Origin: Thiothrix sp.
GTDB lineage: Bacteria > Pseudomonadota > Gammaproteobacteria > Thiotrichales > Thiotrichaceae
Assembly: GCA_020442915.1 (NCBI GenBank)
Contig: JAGRJD010000033.1
Span: 1 to 32,991, forward strand
Direction of reading: 5' to 3'
Length of the DNA: 32,991 bases
The notes beneath the pieces were generated by a model, which was given only the letters and a program-made list of their open reading frames with translations, was not told the DNA's origin and searched no databases. Each line of letters starts with the position of its first letter. The stretch's first letter is position 1. The translations under genes and the position numbers were made by a program. Positions 23,825 through 30,998 of the stretch are shown one piece after another.

Positions 23825-24901
23825 TCAGGCAACGTCGAGCGTGGGGTAATCAGTGTAACCCCGCTCTTCGCCCTGATAAAAGGTCTTTGGATCGGGCTGG
23901 TTGAGTGCTGCTCCGCGACGGAAGCGTTCAACAAGGTCAGGATTGGCCAGAAAGCTTGATCCGAAAGCGACCAGATCGGCTGTTCCATCGCGCAGCGCCG
24001 CTTCAGCGCGGGCGGCGTCATAACCGCCATTGGCGATGTAGGTGCCACCGAAGCGGTGTTTGAAACCGGCGTAATCGAACGGCGCTGAGCCAAGCTGTGC
24101 GCCATGCAGATAGGCAAGGCCATAGCCACTGAGCATCCCGGCGATATAGCCGAAGGTCTCGGTCGGGTTGCTGTCGCTCATGGAGAAGCCGTCGAAGACT
24201 GGCGACAGACGAACGCCAACGCGATCCGCGCCGATGGCCGGAATCACTGCCTCAACCACCTCTTTGAGGAAGCGTGCGCGGTTCTCGACCGGGCCGCCAT
24301 AAGCATCCGTGCGCTGGTTGCTGCCATCGCGCAGGAACTGGTCGATCAGGTAGCCATTGGCTCCGTGAATCTCGACCCCGTCGAACCCGGCCAGTCTGGC
24401 GTGCTCTGCGGCACGGCGGTAATCGGCGACGATGCCGGGGATTTCCTCAATGCTGATCTCGCGTGGGGTTTCCAGCTCCTTCAGGCCGGTTTCGGTGAAG
24501 ATGGTTCCCTCTGCCGCAATCGGCGAGGGTGCGACGGGCAATCCGCCGCCTGGCTGGATGCTGCTGTGCGACAGCCGCCCGACATGCCAGAGTTGCAGGA
24601 ATATTCTGCCACCACCAGCGTGGACTGCGTCAGTCACCAACTTCCAGCCCTCGACCTGCTCAGCCGAGAAATTGCCTGGTGTGCGCGGATAGCCCTTGCC
24701 TTGCGGCGAAATCTGTGAGGCTTCGGTGATGATCAGCCCAGCGCTGGCACGCTGCACGTAATATTCGGCCATTAGCGCGGTCGGGACATCATCCTTGCCC
24801 GCACGGCTGCGCGTCAGTGGTGCCATCACCATGTGGTTTGACAGCGAGAGTGGGCCAAGTCTGGTCGGGGACAGCAGGCGTTCGGGGGATTGATAGGTCA
24901 T
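23825..24901 (-). CDS. nemA: Old yellow enzyme family ene-reductase, NemA-like
   Basis: A 358-residue FMN-dependent oxidoreductase of the old yellow enzyme family, which uses NAD(P)H to reduce electrophilic alkenes, N-ethylmaleimide, nitro compounds and similar. Family features: MAPLTRSRA near residue 27 at the flavin site, the substrate-binding pair in VEIHGANGYLIDQFL (H-x-x-N), QRTDAYGGPVENRARF, and ANGGYDAARAEAAL with VAFGSSFLANPDL for FMN phosphate binding. Full length for the family. The next gene on the strand is the TetR regulator. A palindrome overlapping a good promoter lies about 100-135 bp upstream. The nemA symbol rests on family and neighbour, not on proven substrate. Confidence 0.93.
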   Translation of the reverse strand: MTYQSPERLLSPTRLGPLSLSNHMVMAPLTRSRAGKDDVPTALMAEYYVQRASAGLIITEASQISPQGKGYPRTPGNFSAEQVEGWKLVTDAVHAGGGRIFLQLWHVGRLSHSSIQPGGGLPVAPSPIAAEGTIFTETGLKELETPREISIEEIPGIVADYRRAAEHARLAGFDGVEIHGANGYLIDQFLRDGSNQRTDAYGGPVENRARFLKEVVEAVIPAIGADRVGVRLSPVFDGFSMSDSNPTETFGYIAGMLSGYGLAYLHGAQLGSAPFDYAGFKHRFGGTYIANGGYDAARAEAALRDGTADLVAFGSSFLANPDLVERFRRGAALNQPDPKTFYQGEERGYTDYPTLDVA

Positions 24902-25004
24902 TTCGTAATCCTTTGCATGTTGCGAACCAATGGGTTCAATAATGGCGCGAATGGCATGGTTTTCCTAACCGCAATGTCATACCGGTTCGATGCCGATGTG
25001 CCCT

Positions 25005-25036
25005 AATATAGGTATTCAGGACTGATTAGTCCAGAA
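25005..25036 (-). promoter_or_regulatory. nemA promoter with overlapping TetR-type operator palindrome
   Basis: On the minus strand, -35 TGGACT (25033-25028) and -10 TATATT (25010-25005) are separated by exactly 17 bp, directed at nemA. An imperfect palindrome at 25015-25036, with core GGACT-GATT-AGTCC and outer TTC/GAA arms, covers the -35 and most of the spacer. A TetR-family dimer bound there would block RNA polymerase, and a TetR-family gene lies just beyond nemA. The leader would be about 97 nt. The rest of the 24902-25226 gap (325 bp) holds this promoter, the direct repeat at 25126 and nothing else that I recognise. Confidence 0.6.
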
Positions 25037-25125
25037 TTTTTATTCCCGACAATCCGGATAGCATGGCAACCGGATATTCACCTCGAACCCTGGCGTTGCA
25101 GGACAGTGTGTGCAGGTCATGGCGC

Positions 25126-25145
25126 ATCTTCACAAATCTTCACAT
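25126..25145 (-). promoter_or_regulatory. Direct repeat resembling an OmpR-family response-regulator site
   Basis: The plus strand carries ATCTTCACAA followed immediately by ATCTTCACAT, so on the minus strand GTGAAGAT repeats with a 10-bp period. OmpR/CpxR/PhoB-type regulators bind as head-to-tail dimers to half-sites spaced 10-11 bp. The repeat lies about 80 bp upstream of the Spy-like gene, whose downstream neighbours include an OmpR-type regulator. Autoregulation is the natural inference. Confidence 0.5.
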
Positions 25146-25226
25146 TGGTCTGGATAGGCGGAAACATGAGGATGCCATTCTGGTTACATCGCAGTATGAA
25201 ACGCTGCATAACCAAGGAGACATGAC

Positions 25227-25742
25227 ATGAACGACCAAACCACATCCACGCACGGCAGGCGCCACCTGCGCACGTTCATTCTGGCCGGAAGCATCGCGAT
25301 GCTTGGCATTGGCATCGGAGCTGTTGGTGCTGTGCAGGCACAGCATCGGATGGGCGGCTGGGGGCCATTTCACGGTGGAAACGTGGCAGAGCGGGGTGCA
25401 GACCGGGGTATCGAACGCGCCCTTGAGCGGGTGGAGGCTACCGATGAACAGCGGGCAGCTATCCGTAAAATCTTCGAGACTGCCCGGACGGATATCTCCC
25501 CGGTACTCAGCGATATCGGAGAAAATCGCATGGCATTCGCCCAATTGCTGCACGCCGACACCATCGACCGAAATGCGGTCTCAAACCTGCGGGAATCAAC
25601 TGTCGGACTTGCCGATTCCGTCAGCGAACGCGCCATGACCGCGTTGCTTGATGCGGCGGAAGTCCTGACCCCGGAACAGCGCGCAACGCTGCTTGACCAC
25701 AAACCCGGTTTCGGGCGCGGCTTCGGCCCCGGCTGGCGTTGA
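25227..25742 (+). CDS. Spy/CpxP-like periplasmic protein
   Basis: A 171-residue secreted protein with a basic N terminus, a hydrophobic core (about 16-35) and a likely signal peptidase site after AVQA (residue 38). The mature part is helical and carries two LTxxQ-like motifs (ATDEQRAAIRKIF near residue 72 and LTPEQRATLLDHK near 150), typical of the Spy/CpxP/CnrX-type family. Such proteins act as periplasmic chaperones or as metal or stress sensors that restrain a two-component kinase. The C terminus is glycine-rich (GFGRGFGPGW). The ATG follows AAGGAGAC. It heads a four-gene operon with b561, response regulator and kinase, so a CpxP-like feedback role is possible but unproven. Confidence 0.85.
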   Translation: MNDQTTSTHGRRHLRTFILAGSIAMLGIGIGAVGAVQAQHRMGGWGPFHGGNVAERGADRGIERALERVEATDEQRAAIRKIFETARTDISPVLSDIGENRMAFAQLLHADTIDRNAVSNLRESTVGLADSVSERAMTALLDAAEVLTPEQRATLLDHKPGFGRGFGPGWR

Positions 25743-25839
25743 CGCACACAGGCTGCCCTGGTCGTGGTTGTACCGGGGCATTTCACCCGAACATGCAACA
25801 ACATGCCTGCCCCGTGCAGGCCAGACGGAGGATACTGTC

Positions 25840-26388
25840 ATGTTAAAAAGCCATCCAGAACGCTATGGCGCGGTTATCGTCACCCTTCACTGGCTGACTG
25901 CGATACTGATACTCACACTCTTCATCAGCGGTTTTTCTGCTGTCGCAAACGCAGGCAGCCCTGATGAGTCCCTGTTTCTGCGCATCCATGTCCCTGTCGG
26001 CATTACCGTACTGGTGCTGACCGTGGCGCGCCTGGCGTGGTGGTGGCTGGCGGATCGCAAGCCGCTGCCCATCGCCTCGGTTCCGCGCTGGCAGGAAGGG
26101 CTGGCCCGCGCCGTCCACGTCACCCTCTATCTCATCCTGTTCGCCATGTTCGGCAGCGGTATTGCCCTGATGGCGCTGAGCGGGGCCGGGGCGGTGTTGT
26201 TCGGCACGGGCACGCTGCCTGATTTCACCACATTGACGCCTTTCACAGTGCATGGCGGTGGTGCGATACTGCTGCTATTGTTGTTGGTGCTGCATAGCGG
26301 CGCGGCCCTCTATCATCATTTCATTCGGCATGACGGCATCTTCGCACGGATGTGGTATAGCCGGGACAGTAGCAACGTAAAACGGTAG
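25840..26388 (+). CDS. Cytochrome b561 (YodB/CybB family)
   Basis: A 182-residue membrane protein with four hydrophobic segments (about 12-34, 48-70, 93-113, 138-158). Histidines at expected haem-ligand places are H17 in TLHWLTA, H50 in LRIHVPVG, H138 in TVHGGG and H152 in LHSGAAL. Bacterial b561 proteins move electrons between quinones and periplasmic acceptors, including superoxide. The ATG at 25840 has GGAGG 8 nt upstream. It lies 97 nt after the Spy-like gene and 8 nt before the response regulator, so it is likely in one operon. Confidence 0.92.
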   Translation: MLKSHPERYGAVIVTLHWLTAILILTLFISGFSAVANAGSPDESLFLRIHVPVGITVLVLTVARLAWWWLADRKPLPIASVPRWQEGLARAVHVTLYLILFAMFGSGIALMALSGAGAVLFGTGTLPDFTTLTPFTVHGGGAILLLLLLVLHSGAALYHHFIRHDGIFARMWYSRDSSNVKR

Positions 26389-26396
26389 GAAAAGCC

Positions 26397-27089
26397 ATGG
26401 CGGAACAGATTCTGATCATTGACGACGATACGCGGCTGTCCGCCATGTTGCGCGATTATTTGTCGGAAAACGGCTATGGGGTGCGGACAGCGGCAACAGC
26501 CACCGCCGGGCTGGCTGATCTGGCCCGTGCCCCGCCCGACGCGCTCATCCTCGATGTGATGCTGCCGGATATTGACGGGTTCGAGGTACTGCGACGCATC
26601 CGCAGCCGTTCCGACCTGGCAATCCTGATGCTGACCGCACGGGGCGATGAGACCGACCGGGTGGTTGGTCTGGAGATCGGAGCGGATGATTACCTGCCCA
26701 AGCCCTTCGGGCCGCGTGAACTACTGGCACGGTTGCGGGCCATCCTGCGGCGCAGGGGTGGTTTTTCCGGCAGCCCTGGGCTGCTACGCTTCGGTCGGCT
26801 GGAGATTGATCGCAGCTCGCGTATTGCCAGTCTCGACGGGCAGGTTTGCGACATCACCGGACACCAGTTCGATATTCTCACCACCCTGGCCGAGAATGCG
26901 GGCCGTATCCTCAGTCGTGAACAATTGCTGGATCGAATCCATGGGCGGGGTGATCCGTTCGACCGCTCGGTCGATGTCCATATCTCGCGCATCCGGGCCG
27001 CCATCGAGGATGATCCGAAACATCCCCGGCGTATCGTCACCGTGCGTGGCTCGGGTTACGTTTTCGCCCGGCATCAGGATACGGATTGA
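26397..27089 (+). CDS. OmpR-family response regulator
   Basis: A 230-residue regulator with an N-terminal receiver (acidic cluster D9-D11, phospho-acceptor D53 in LILDVMLPDIDG, T80, K102 in LPKPFGPRE) and a C-terminal winged-helix domain (about 130-225) ending HPRRIVTVRGSGYVF, the OmpR signature. The ATG has AGGAAA upstream. It is 6 nt before the kinase gene. A 10-bp-period direct repeat upstream of the Spy-like gene is a candidate target. CpxR/RstA-like by general form; the exact subgroup cannot be fixed. Confidence 0.95.
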   Translation: MAEQILIIDDDTRLSAMLRDYLSENGYGVRTAATATAGLADLARAPPDALILDVMLPDIDGFEVLRRIRSRSDLAILMLTARGDETDRVVGLEIGADDYLPKPFGPRELLARLRAILRRRGGFSGSPGLLRFGRLEIDRSSRIASLDGQVCDITGHQFDILTTLAENAGRILSREQLLDRIHGRGDPFDRSVDVHISRIRAAIEDDPKHPRRIVTVRGSGYVFARHQDTD

Positions 27090-27095
27090 TAACCC

Positions 27096-28322
27096 ATGCG
27101 CAGACGCCTGTTCCTGAAAATCTACCTCACCGTTCTCGGCAGCATCGCCATCCTCGCGTTGGCGGGGTTCACGGCACTGGCGTTATTGATCGGGCCGGAA
27201 CAGCAAAGGCGTCTGGGCGATCAACGCACCGAGCTGATCGCCGCTGCACTGCCACGTGCCAACGACCCCATCCTGTTGCAGGACACACTCGAGCGGCTGG
27301 GTAAGGCCAGCGGGGCGCTGCTGTTACTGACTGATGCCGATGGTAAGGCGCTGGCCGCCTACGAGCCTGCCGTTGCACCTGAAGCCTTGCGCGGGCGGGC
27401 GGTCTTGCCTGATGGTTCGGTTCTGAGCGCCCAGTTCCCGTCCCCTTTTGGGTCACGGAACCGCAATCCGCTGGCATTGCTCGCTGCCATGGCAGTGATC
27501 ACGGCGCTGGCCGCCTGGCCGGTGGTACGCAATCTGACCGGACGCCTGGAGCGGCTGCGACAGGGTGTCGAGGACTGGGGTCATGGCAACCTGTCCCGCC
27601 GCGTTCCGGTCGAGGGCAGTGACGAGATTGCTGCTGTCGCGATGAGTTTCAACCATGCCGCTGCAAGGGTTGAATCCCTGGTCGCCGCCAACCGCGCATT
27701 GCTGGCTAATGCCAGCCACGAGTTGCGCTCTCCGCTGGCACGGCTGCGTATGGCCATCGACCTGTTCGAAGAGAATCCGTCAAGCGCACGCCCGGCAGAG
27801 ATTCGCCGCAATCTTGGCGAACTGGATGATCTCGTCGGCGAAATCCTGCTGTCCAGCCGTCTCGAAAGCGCTGGATCGAGCAGACCGTTTGAAGCGATCG
27901 ACCTGCTGGCGCTGGCTGCGGAAGAAGCGGCTCGCGCCGGGCTTGAGGTCAGCGGCGACAACGCAGAGGTCATGGGTGATGTGCGCCTTTTGACACGCGC
28001 CGTGCGCAACCTGATCCAGAATGCCCGGCGTCACGGCGCACCCCCGGTTACGATCACCGTGGCGCGCCATGCCGGGCAGGCTGAACTCTCGATCCGTGAC
28101 CACGGCCAGGGCATTCCGGCGGCTGATGCCGAACGCATATTCGACCCTTTTTACCGCCCCGCCGGTCATGGAGAGGATGCGGGGGGATGGGGCCTTGGCC
28201 TGGCGCTTGTCCGGCAGATTGCCACCCATCACCATGGTCGTGTCAGTTTTGTAAGACCTGAAGGCAGCGGCACGAAATTCGTGATCACGCTTCCCCTGGA
28301 AACGCGGAATACAGATGCCTGA
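27096..28322 (+). CDS. Membrane sensor histidine kinase
   Basis: A 408-residue kinase: membrane helix (about 11-33), a short periplasmic domain (about 34-124), second helix (125-145), HAMP (about 146-198), HisKA with H208 in NASHELRSPLARL, and HATPase with N309 in NLIQNARRHG, DHGQG (335-339) and GWGLGLA (364-370). It pairs with the response regulator just upstream. The periplasmic domain of about 90 residues could receive input from the Spy-like protein. The 3' end overlaps, in antisense, the readthrough tail of the MNT gene. Confidence 0.94.
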   Translation: MRRRLFLKIYLTVLGSIAILALAGFTALALLIGPEQQRRLGDQRTELIAAALPRANDPILLQDTLERLGKASGALLLLTDADGKALAAYEPAVAPEALRGRAVLPDGSVLSAQFPSPFGSRNRNPLALLAAMAVITALAAWPVVRNLTGRLERLRQGVEDWGHGNLSRRVPVEGSDEIAAVAMSFNHAAARVESLVAANRALLANASHELRSPLARLRMAIDLFEENPSSARPAEIRRNLGELDDLVGEILLSSRLESAGSSRPFEAIDLLALAAEEAARAGLEVSGDNAEVMGDVRLLTRAVRNLIQNARRHGAPPVTITVARHAGQAELSIRDHGQGIPAADAERIFDPFYRPAGHGEDAGGWGLGLALVRQIATHHHGRVSFVRPEGSGTKFVITLPLETRNTDA

Positions 28323-28630
28323 TGAGGGGATCGACTTGAAGAAACATAGATGGCATCCTTTTCCACAAAGGGACGGAGTTCAGGGCGCAATGCCTTGTCT
28401 GTCACCAAATCCAGCGGGCAACCCAGCTTGTCCTCCAGATAGAACAACAGACCAAAATAACGGCTGGAATCAGCTTTGCCCTCAAATTCCACCAGAATAT
28501 CCACATCGCTATCCGGCTGTGCTTCGTCGCGGGCAGTTGAACCAAACAACGCCAGTCGCCGGACGCCGAAGCGTTGGCTGATTTCCGAAAATTGTTCGGT
28601 GAGTAATTTTAATGCGACCTGTTTTTTCAT
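28229..28630 (-). CDS. MNT-type minimal nucleotidyltransferase with a replaced C-terminal tail
   Basis: Small nucleotidyltransferase of the MntA/MNT antitoxin type. The catalytic signature LFGSTARDEAQPDSDVDILVEF is complete (GS at 30-31, D-x-D at 42-44), and residues 1-97 cover the usual domain, ending near EKDAIYVS. The frame then continues for 36 residues through sequence that is the complement of the kinase gene's 3' end, stopping at 28229. The normal stop and whatever followed it have been lost. MNT proteins usually neighbour a HEPN partner (HepT) toxin; none is seen on either side. The ATG has GGAA 7 nt upstream. Confidence 0.8.
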   Translation of the reverse strand: MKKQVALKLLTEQFSEISQRFGVRRLALFGSTARDEAQPDSDVDILVEFEGKADSSRYFGLLFYLEDKLGCPLDLVTDKALRPELRPFVEKDAIYVSSSRSPHQASVFRVSRGSVITNFVPLPSGLTKLTRPW

Positions 28631-28780
28631 TTCACTGTTCCGCTTGTGTTCCGTCTGAGTTGCATCGCTTTATATCCGGAACTTCCAGAGAAAATGGCAT
28701 CATAAAACGCTTCAGGACTCAGTACTACCCCCACGCCTGACAACCTCCATGCCGAAACCCAAAATCTGCAAACCCTTCAC

Positions 28781-29572
28781 TTACGCCGCCAGCACCACTC
28801 CCTCCACCCCGATGTCAACGCTCAGTTGTCGCAGGTAACGGCTCAAGGCATTACGGGTGGCCTGCTCCAGCAGGTACTGACGGATACGCGCAGCCGCTTG
28901 CGGATAATCCAGCGCCTTGCCTTCCTCGCGCTGGTCAATGCGCACCAGATGAAAGCCGAAGCGGGTTTCCAGCGGAAAATCACCCAGCCCCACCGGCAAG
29001 GCCCAGACCGCCTGCTCGAACTCGGCCACACTCTGGCCTTTGGTTAATTGCCCCAGACTGCCGCCCTGTGCGCCAGAAGGGCAGGCTGAATGCTGGCGTG
29101 CCAGATCGGCAAAGCGGTCGGGATCAAGCTGCAATTGTGCCAGCAGGGTTTGTGCCAGTTCACGCTGTGCCTCGCGCTGCGGGAAGTCGTCCACTGCGGC
29201 TGGCAGCAGGATATGACTGACCACCAGCAGGGCAGGCGTCTGAAAGCGTTCGCGGTTGTGCTCAAAATAATGGCGGCACTGGGCCTCAGCGGGTTCCGCC
29301 ACCTGCAATTCCTGCTCCAGCAGCAGCGCGGTGCGTTCTTCTTCACTGGCTGCCTGAATATTCAGGGTGGCGGCGCGTTGTGCCAGCAGCTCGCGGATCA
29401 CCAGGCTGGTACTTGCTGCCTGCCAGGCGTCCTCCAGGGTATCTGCCGGATGGTATTGCAATTCCTGCGCAATGGCAGCCTCCGCCACCACCACATGGCC
29501 AACACAGATTTCCTGCATGCCTTTGCCTGACGGGGCAGGGTTCGCCTGCGGGGTGTAAATAGCTACTGTCAT
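28781..29572 (-). CDS. PpiC-type peptidyl-prolyl isomerase of the nar operon
   Basis: A 263-residue parvulin-family protein directly after narI. The parvulin domain spans about 115-220 (LLVVSHILLPAA, DRFADLARQHSACPSGAQGGSLGQ and LETRFGFHLVRI). It resembles the NifM-like isomerase found as the last gene of some narGHJI operons, where it is thought to assist folding or maturation of nitrate reductase. There is no clear signal peptide, so action is likely cytoplasmic. The ATG has GAGGAG upstream; the gap to narI is 12 nt. Confidence 0.9.
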   Translation of the reverse strand: MTVAIYTPQANPAPSGKGMQEICVGHVVVAEAAIAQELQYHPADTLEDAWQAASTSLVIRELLAQRAATLNIQAASEEERTALLLEQELQVAEPAEAQCRHYFEHNRERFQTPALLVVSHILLPAAVDDFPQREAQRELAQTLLAQLQLDPDRFADLARQHSACPSGAQGGSLGQLTKGQSVAEFEQAVWALPVGLGDFPLETRFGFHLVRIDQREEGKALDYPQAAARIRQYLLEQATRNALSRYLRQLSVDIGVEGVVLAA

Positions 29573-29584
29573 GATGGTTTCTCC

Positions 29585-30262
29585 TCAGTTGCGTTGACGC
29601 ACGACCTGATAATTGCGCCCCAGGTATTGCAGCGGCACGCTCCAGATATGTACCAGCCGGGTAAACGGGAACAGCAGGAAAATGGTCAGCCCCAGGAAAA
29701 TGTGCAACTTGAAAATCAGCCCGACACCGGCCAGATACGCCGCCGCATTGCCCTGAAAGAATACAATCGCCTGCGCCCAGGCGGCCAGTTTCAGCATGTT
29801 ACTGCCATCCAGATGCCCCAGGGTCGGGATAATGGTGAGCAAGCCGAGGGTGACCTGCAACAGCAGGATACCGATCACCACCAGATCCATGGTCGAGCCG
29901 CTGGCCCGCACCCGTGGATCGGTCAGGCGGCGCTTGAACAGCATGAAAGCGCCTATCCAGCAGATGATCCCGGCGATACCGCCTACTACAATGGCCAGCA
30001 CCTGCTTGGTGCCGGCAGACATCAGCCAGTCGTAAGCCCAGTGCGGGGTCAGCAGGCCGACCAGATGCCCGAAAAAGATCACCAGAATGCCGACATGAAA
30101 CAGGTTGCTGGCCCAGCGCATGCCGGTTTTGTTGAGCATCTGGCTGGAACCGGCGCGCCAGGTGTATGGCGCCTGATCGTAGCGCAGCCAGCTACCGACC
30201 AGAAACACGGTGCCGGCCAGATAGGGGTAAAGACCAAACAGCAGGGTATCAAGGTGTGACAT
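29585..30262 (-). CDS. narI: Respiratory nitrate reductase gamma subunit
   Basis: A 225-residue cytochrome b subunit that takes electrons from quinol at the periplasmic side and passes them to NarH. Five membrane helices are visible. Haem-ligand histidines are expected in helices II and V: NLFHVGILVIFFGHLVGL supplies the first pair, FKLHIFLGLTIFLLFPFTRLVHIW the second. The start MSHLDTLLFGLYPY is typical. It begins 14 nt inside the 3' end of narJ, so the genes are translationally coupled. Confidence 0.96.
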   Translation of the reverse strand: MSHLDTLLFGLYPYLAGTVFLVGSWLRYDQAPYTWRAGSSQMLNKTGMRWASNLFHVGILVIFFGHLVGLLTPHWAYDWLMSAGTKQVLAIVVGGIAGIICWIGAFMLFKRRLTDPRVRASGSTMDLVVIGILLLQVTLGLLTIIPTLGHLDGSNMLKLAAWAQAIVFFQGNAAAYLAGVGLIFKLHIFLGLTIFLLFPFTRLVHIWSVPLQYLGRNYQVVRQRN

Positions 30263-30998
30263 GAGTAGGCTCCTGAAAATGCAGTGTATGGGTTGTGGTA
30301 CGGCGTGTTGCCTGAGGCAGGGGCATCTGACTGGGGCAGGAGGCTCCCTGGTCGTCGACAAAGTTGACCATTTCCTCTTCCCAGACCGCATCCATGGCTG
30401 CCGGGGTGTCATCACGGGCTTCCGCCGCCGCCTGTTGCCGCAAGCCGGCCATGTCCGGCTGGATATTAATCATCCCCAGCAAGGCATCGAACAGCAGGTG
30501 ATAAGCCTTGCCACGTTCCTGCAAGCGCGCTGACAACAGCGCCAGTATCGGGTACACATCCCCCAGCCCCTGGGCGGCTTCATCTTGCGGGCGGGTAGCG
30601 AGGTATTCCAGATACAAGGGGATGTAATCCGGTAACTCCCGCGCAGACAGTTCCAGCCCGGCCTGCCGGTATTGTTGCAGCAGATCCACCATGGCCTGCC
30701 CACGGGCGCGGGATTCACCGTGTACATGCTCAAACAGCAGCAGGGACAGCGCCCGGCCACGCTCGAAGGTTTCCACGTAATCCGCCTGAATATCCAGCAG
30801 GATGGCGGTTTGCAACTGCTGGATAAACTGCATCAATGCCTGGCGCTGGGCCACTGGCAGGCGGGTTTCCGTGTCAATAATGTCCAGCATGGCCGGGGCG
30901 GCGTCCTGCAAATCCTGAGTGGGATAATCCAGCAGCCGTGCAATCACGATCAGGCTGTGCAGGCCGGGGTTGATAGTGGCCGGGCCAGGGTTATTCAT
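30249..30998 (-). CDS. narJ: Nitrate reductase molybdenum cofactor assembly chaperone
   Basis: A 249-residue cytosolic NarJ/NarW chaperone needed to insert the molybdenum cofactor and Fe-S cluster into NarG. Family features are LIVIARLLDYPTQDL at the start, YVETFERGRALSLLLFEHVHGESRARGQAMVDLL (the conserved Y-V-x-x-F-D/E segment), and ELPDYIPLYLEYLA. It overlaps narH by 8 nt at its start and narI by 14 nt at its end. Confidence 0.96.
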   Translation of the reverse strand: MNNPGPATINPGLHSLIVIARLLDYPTQDLQDAAPAMLDIIDTETRLPVAQRQALMQFIQQLQTAILLDIQADYVETFERGRALSLLLFEHVHGESRARGQAMVDLLQQYRQAGLELSARELPDYIPLYLEYLATRPQDEAAQGLGDVYPILALLSARLQERGKAYHLLFDALLGMINIQPDMAGLRQQAAAEARDDTPAAMDAVWEEEMVNFVDDQGASCPSQMPLPQATRRTTTHTLHFQEPTHVTP

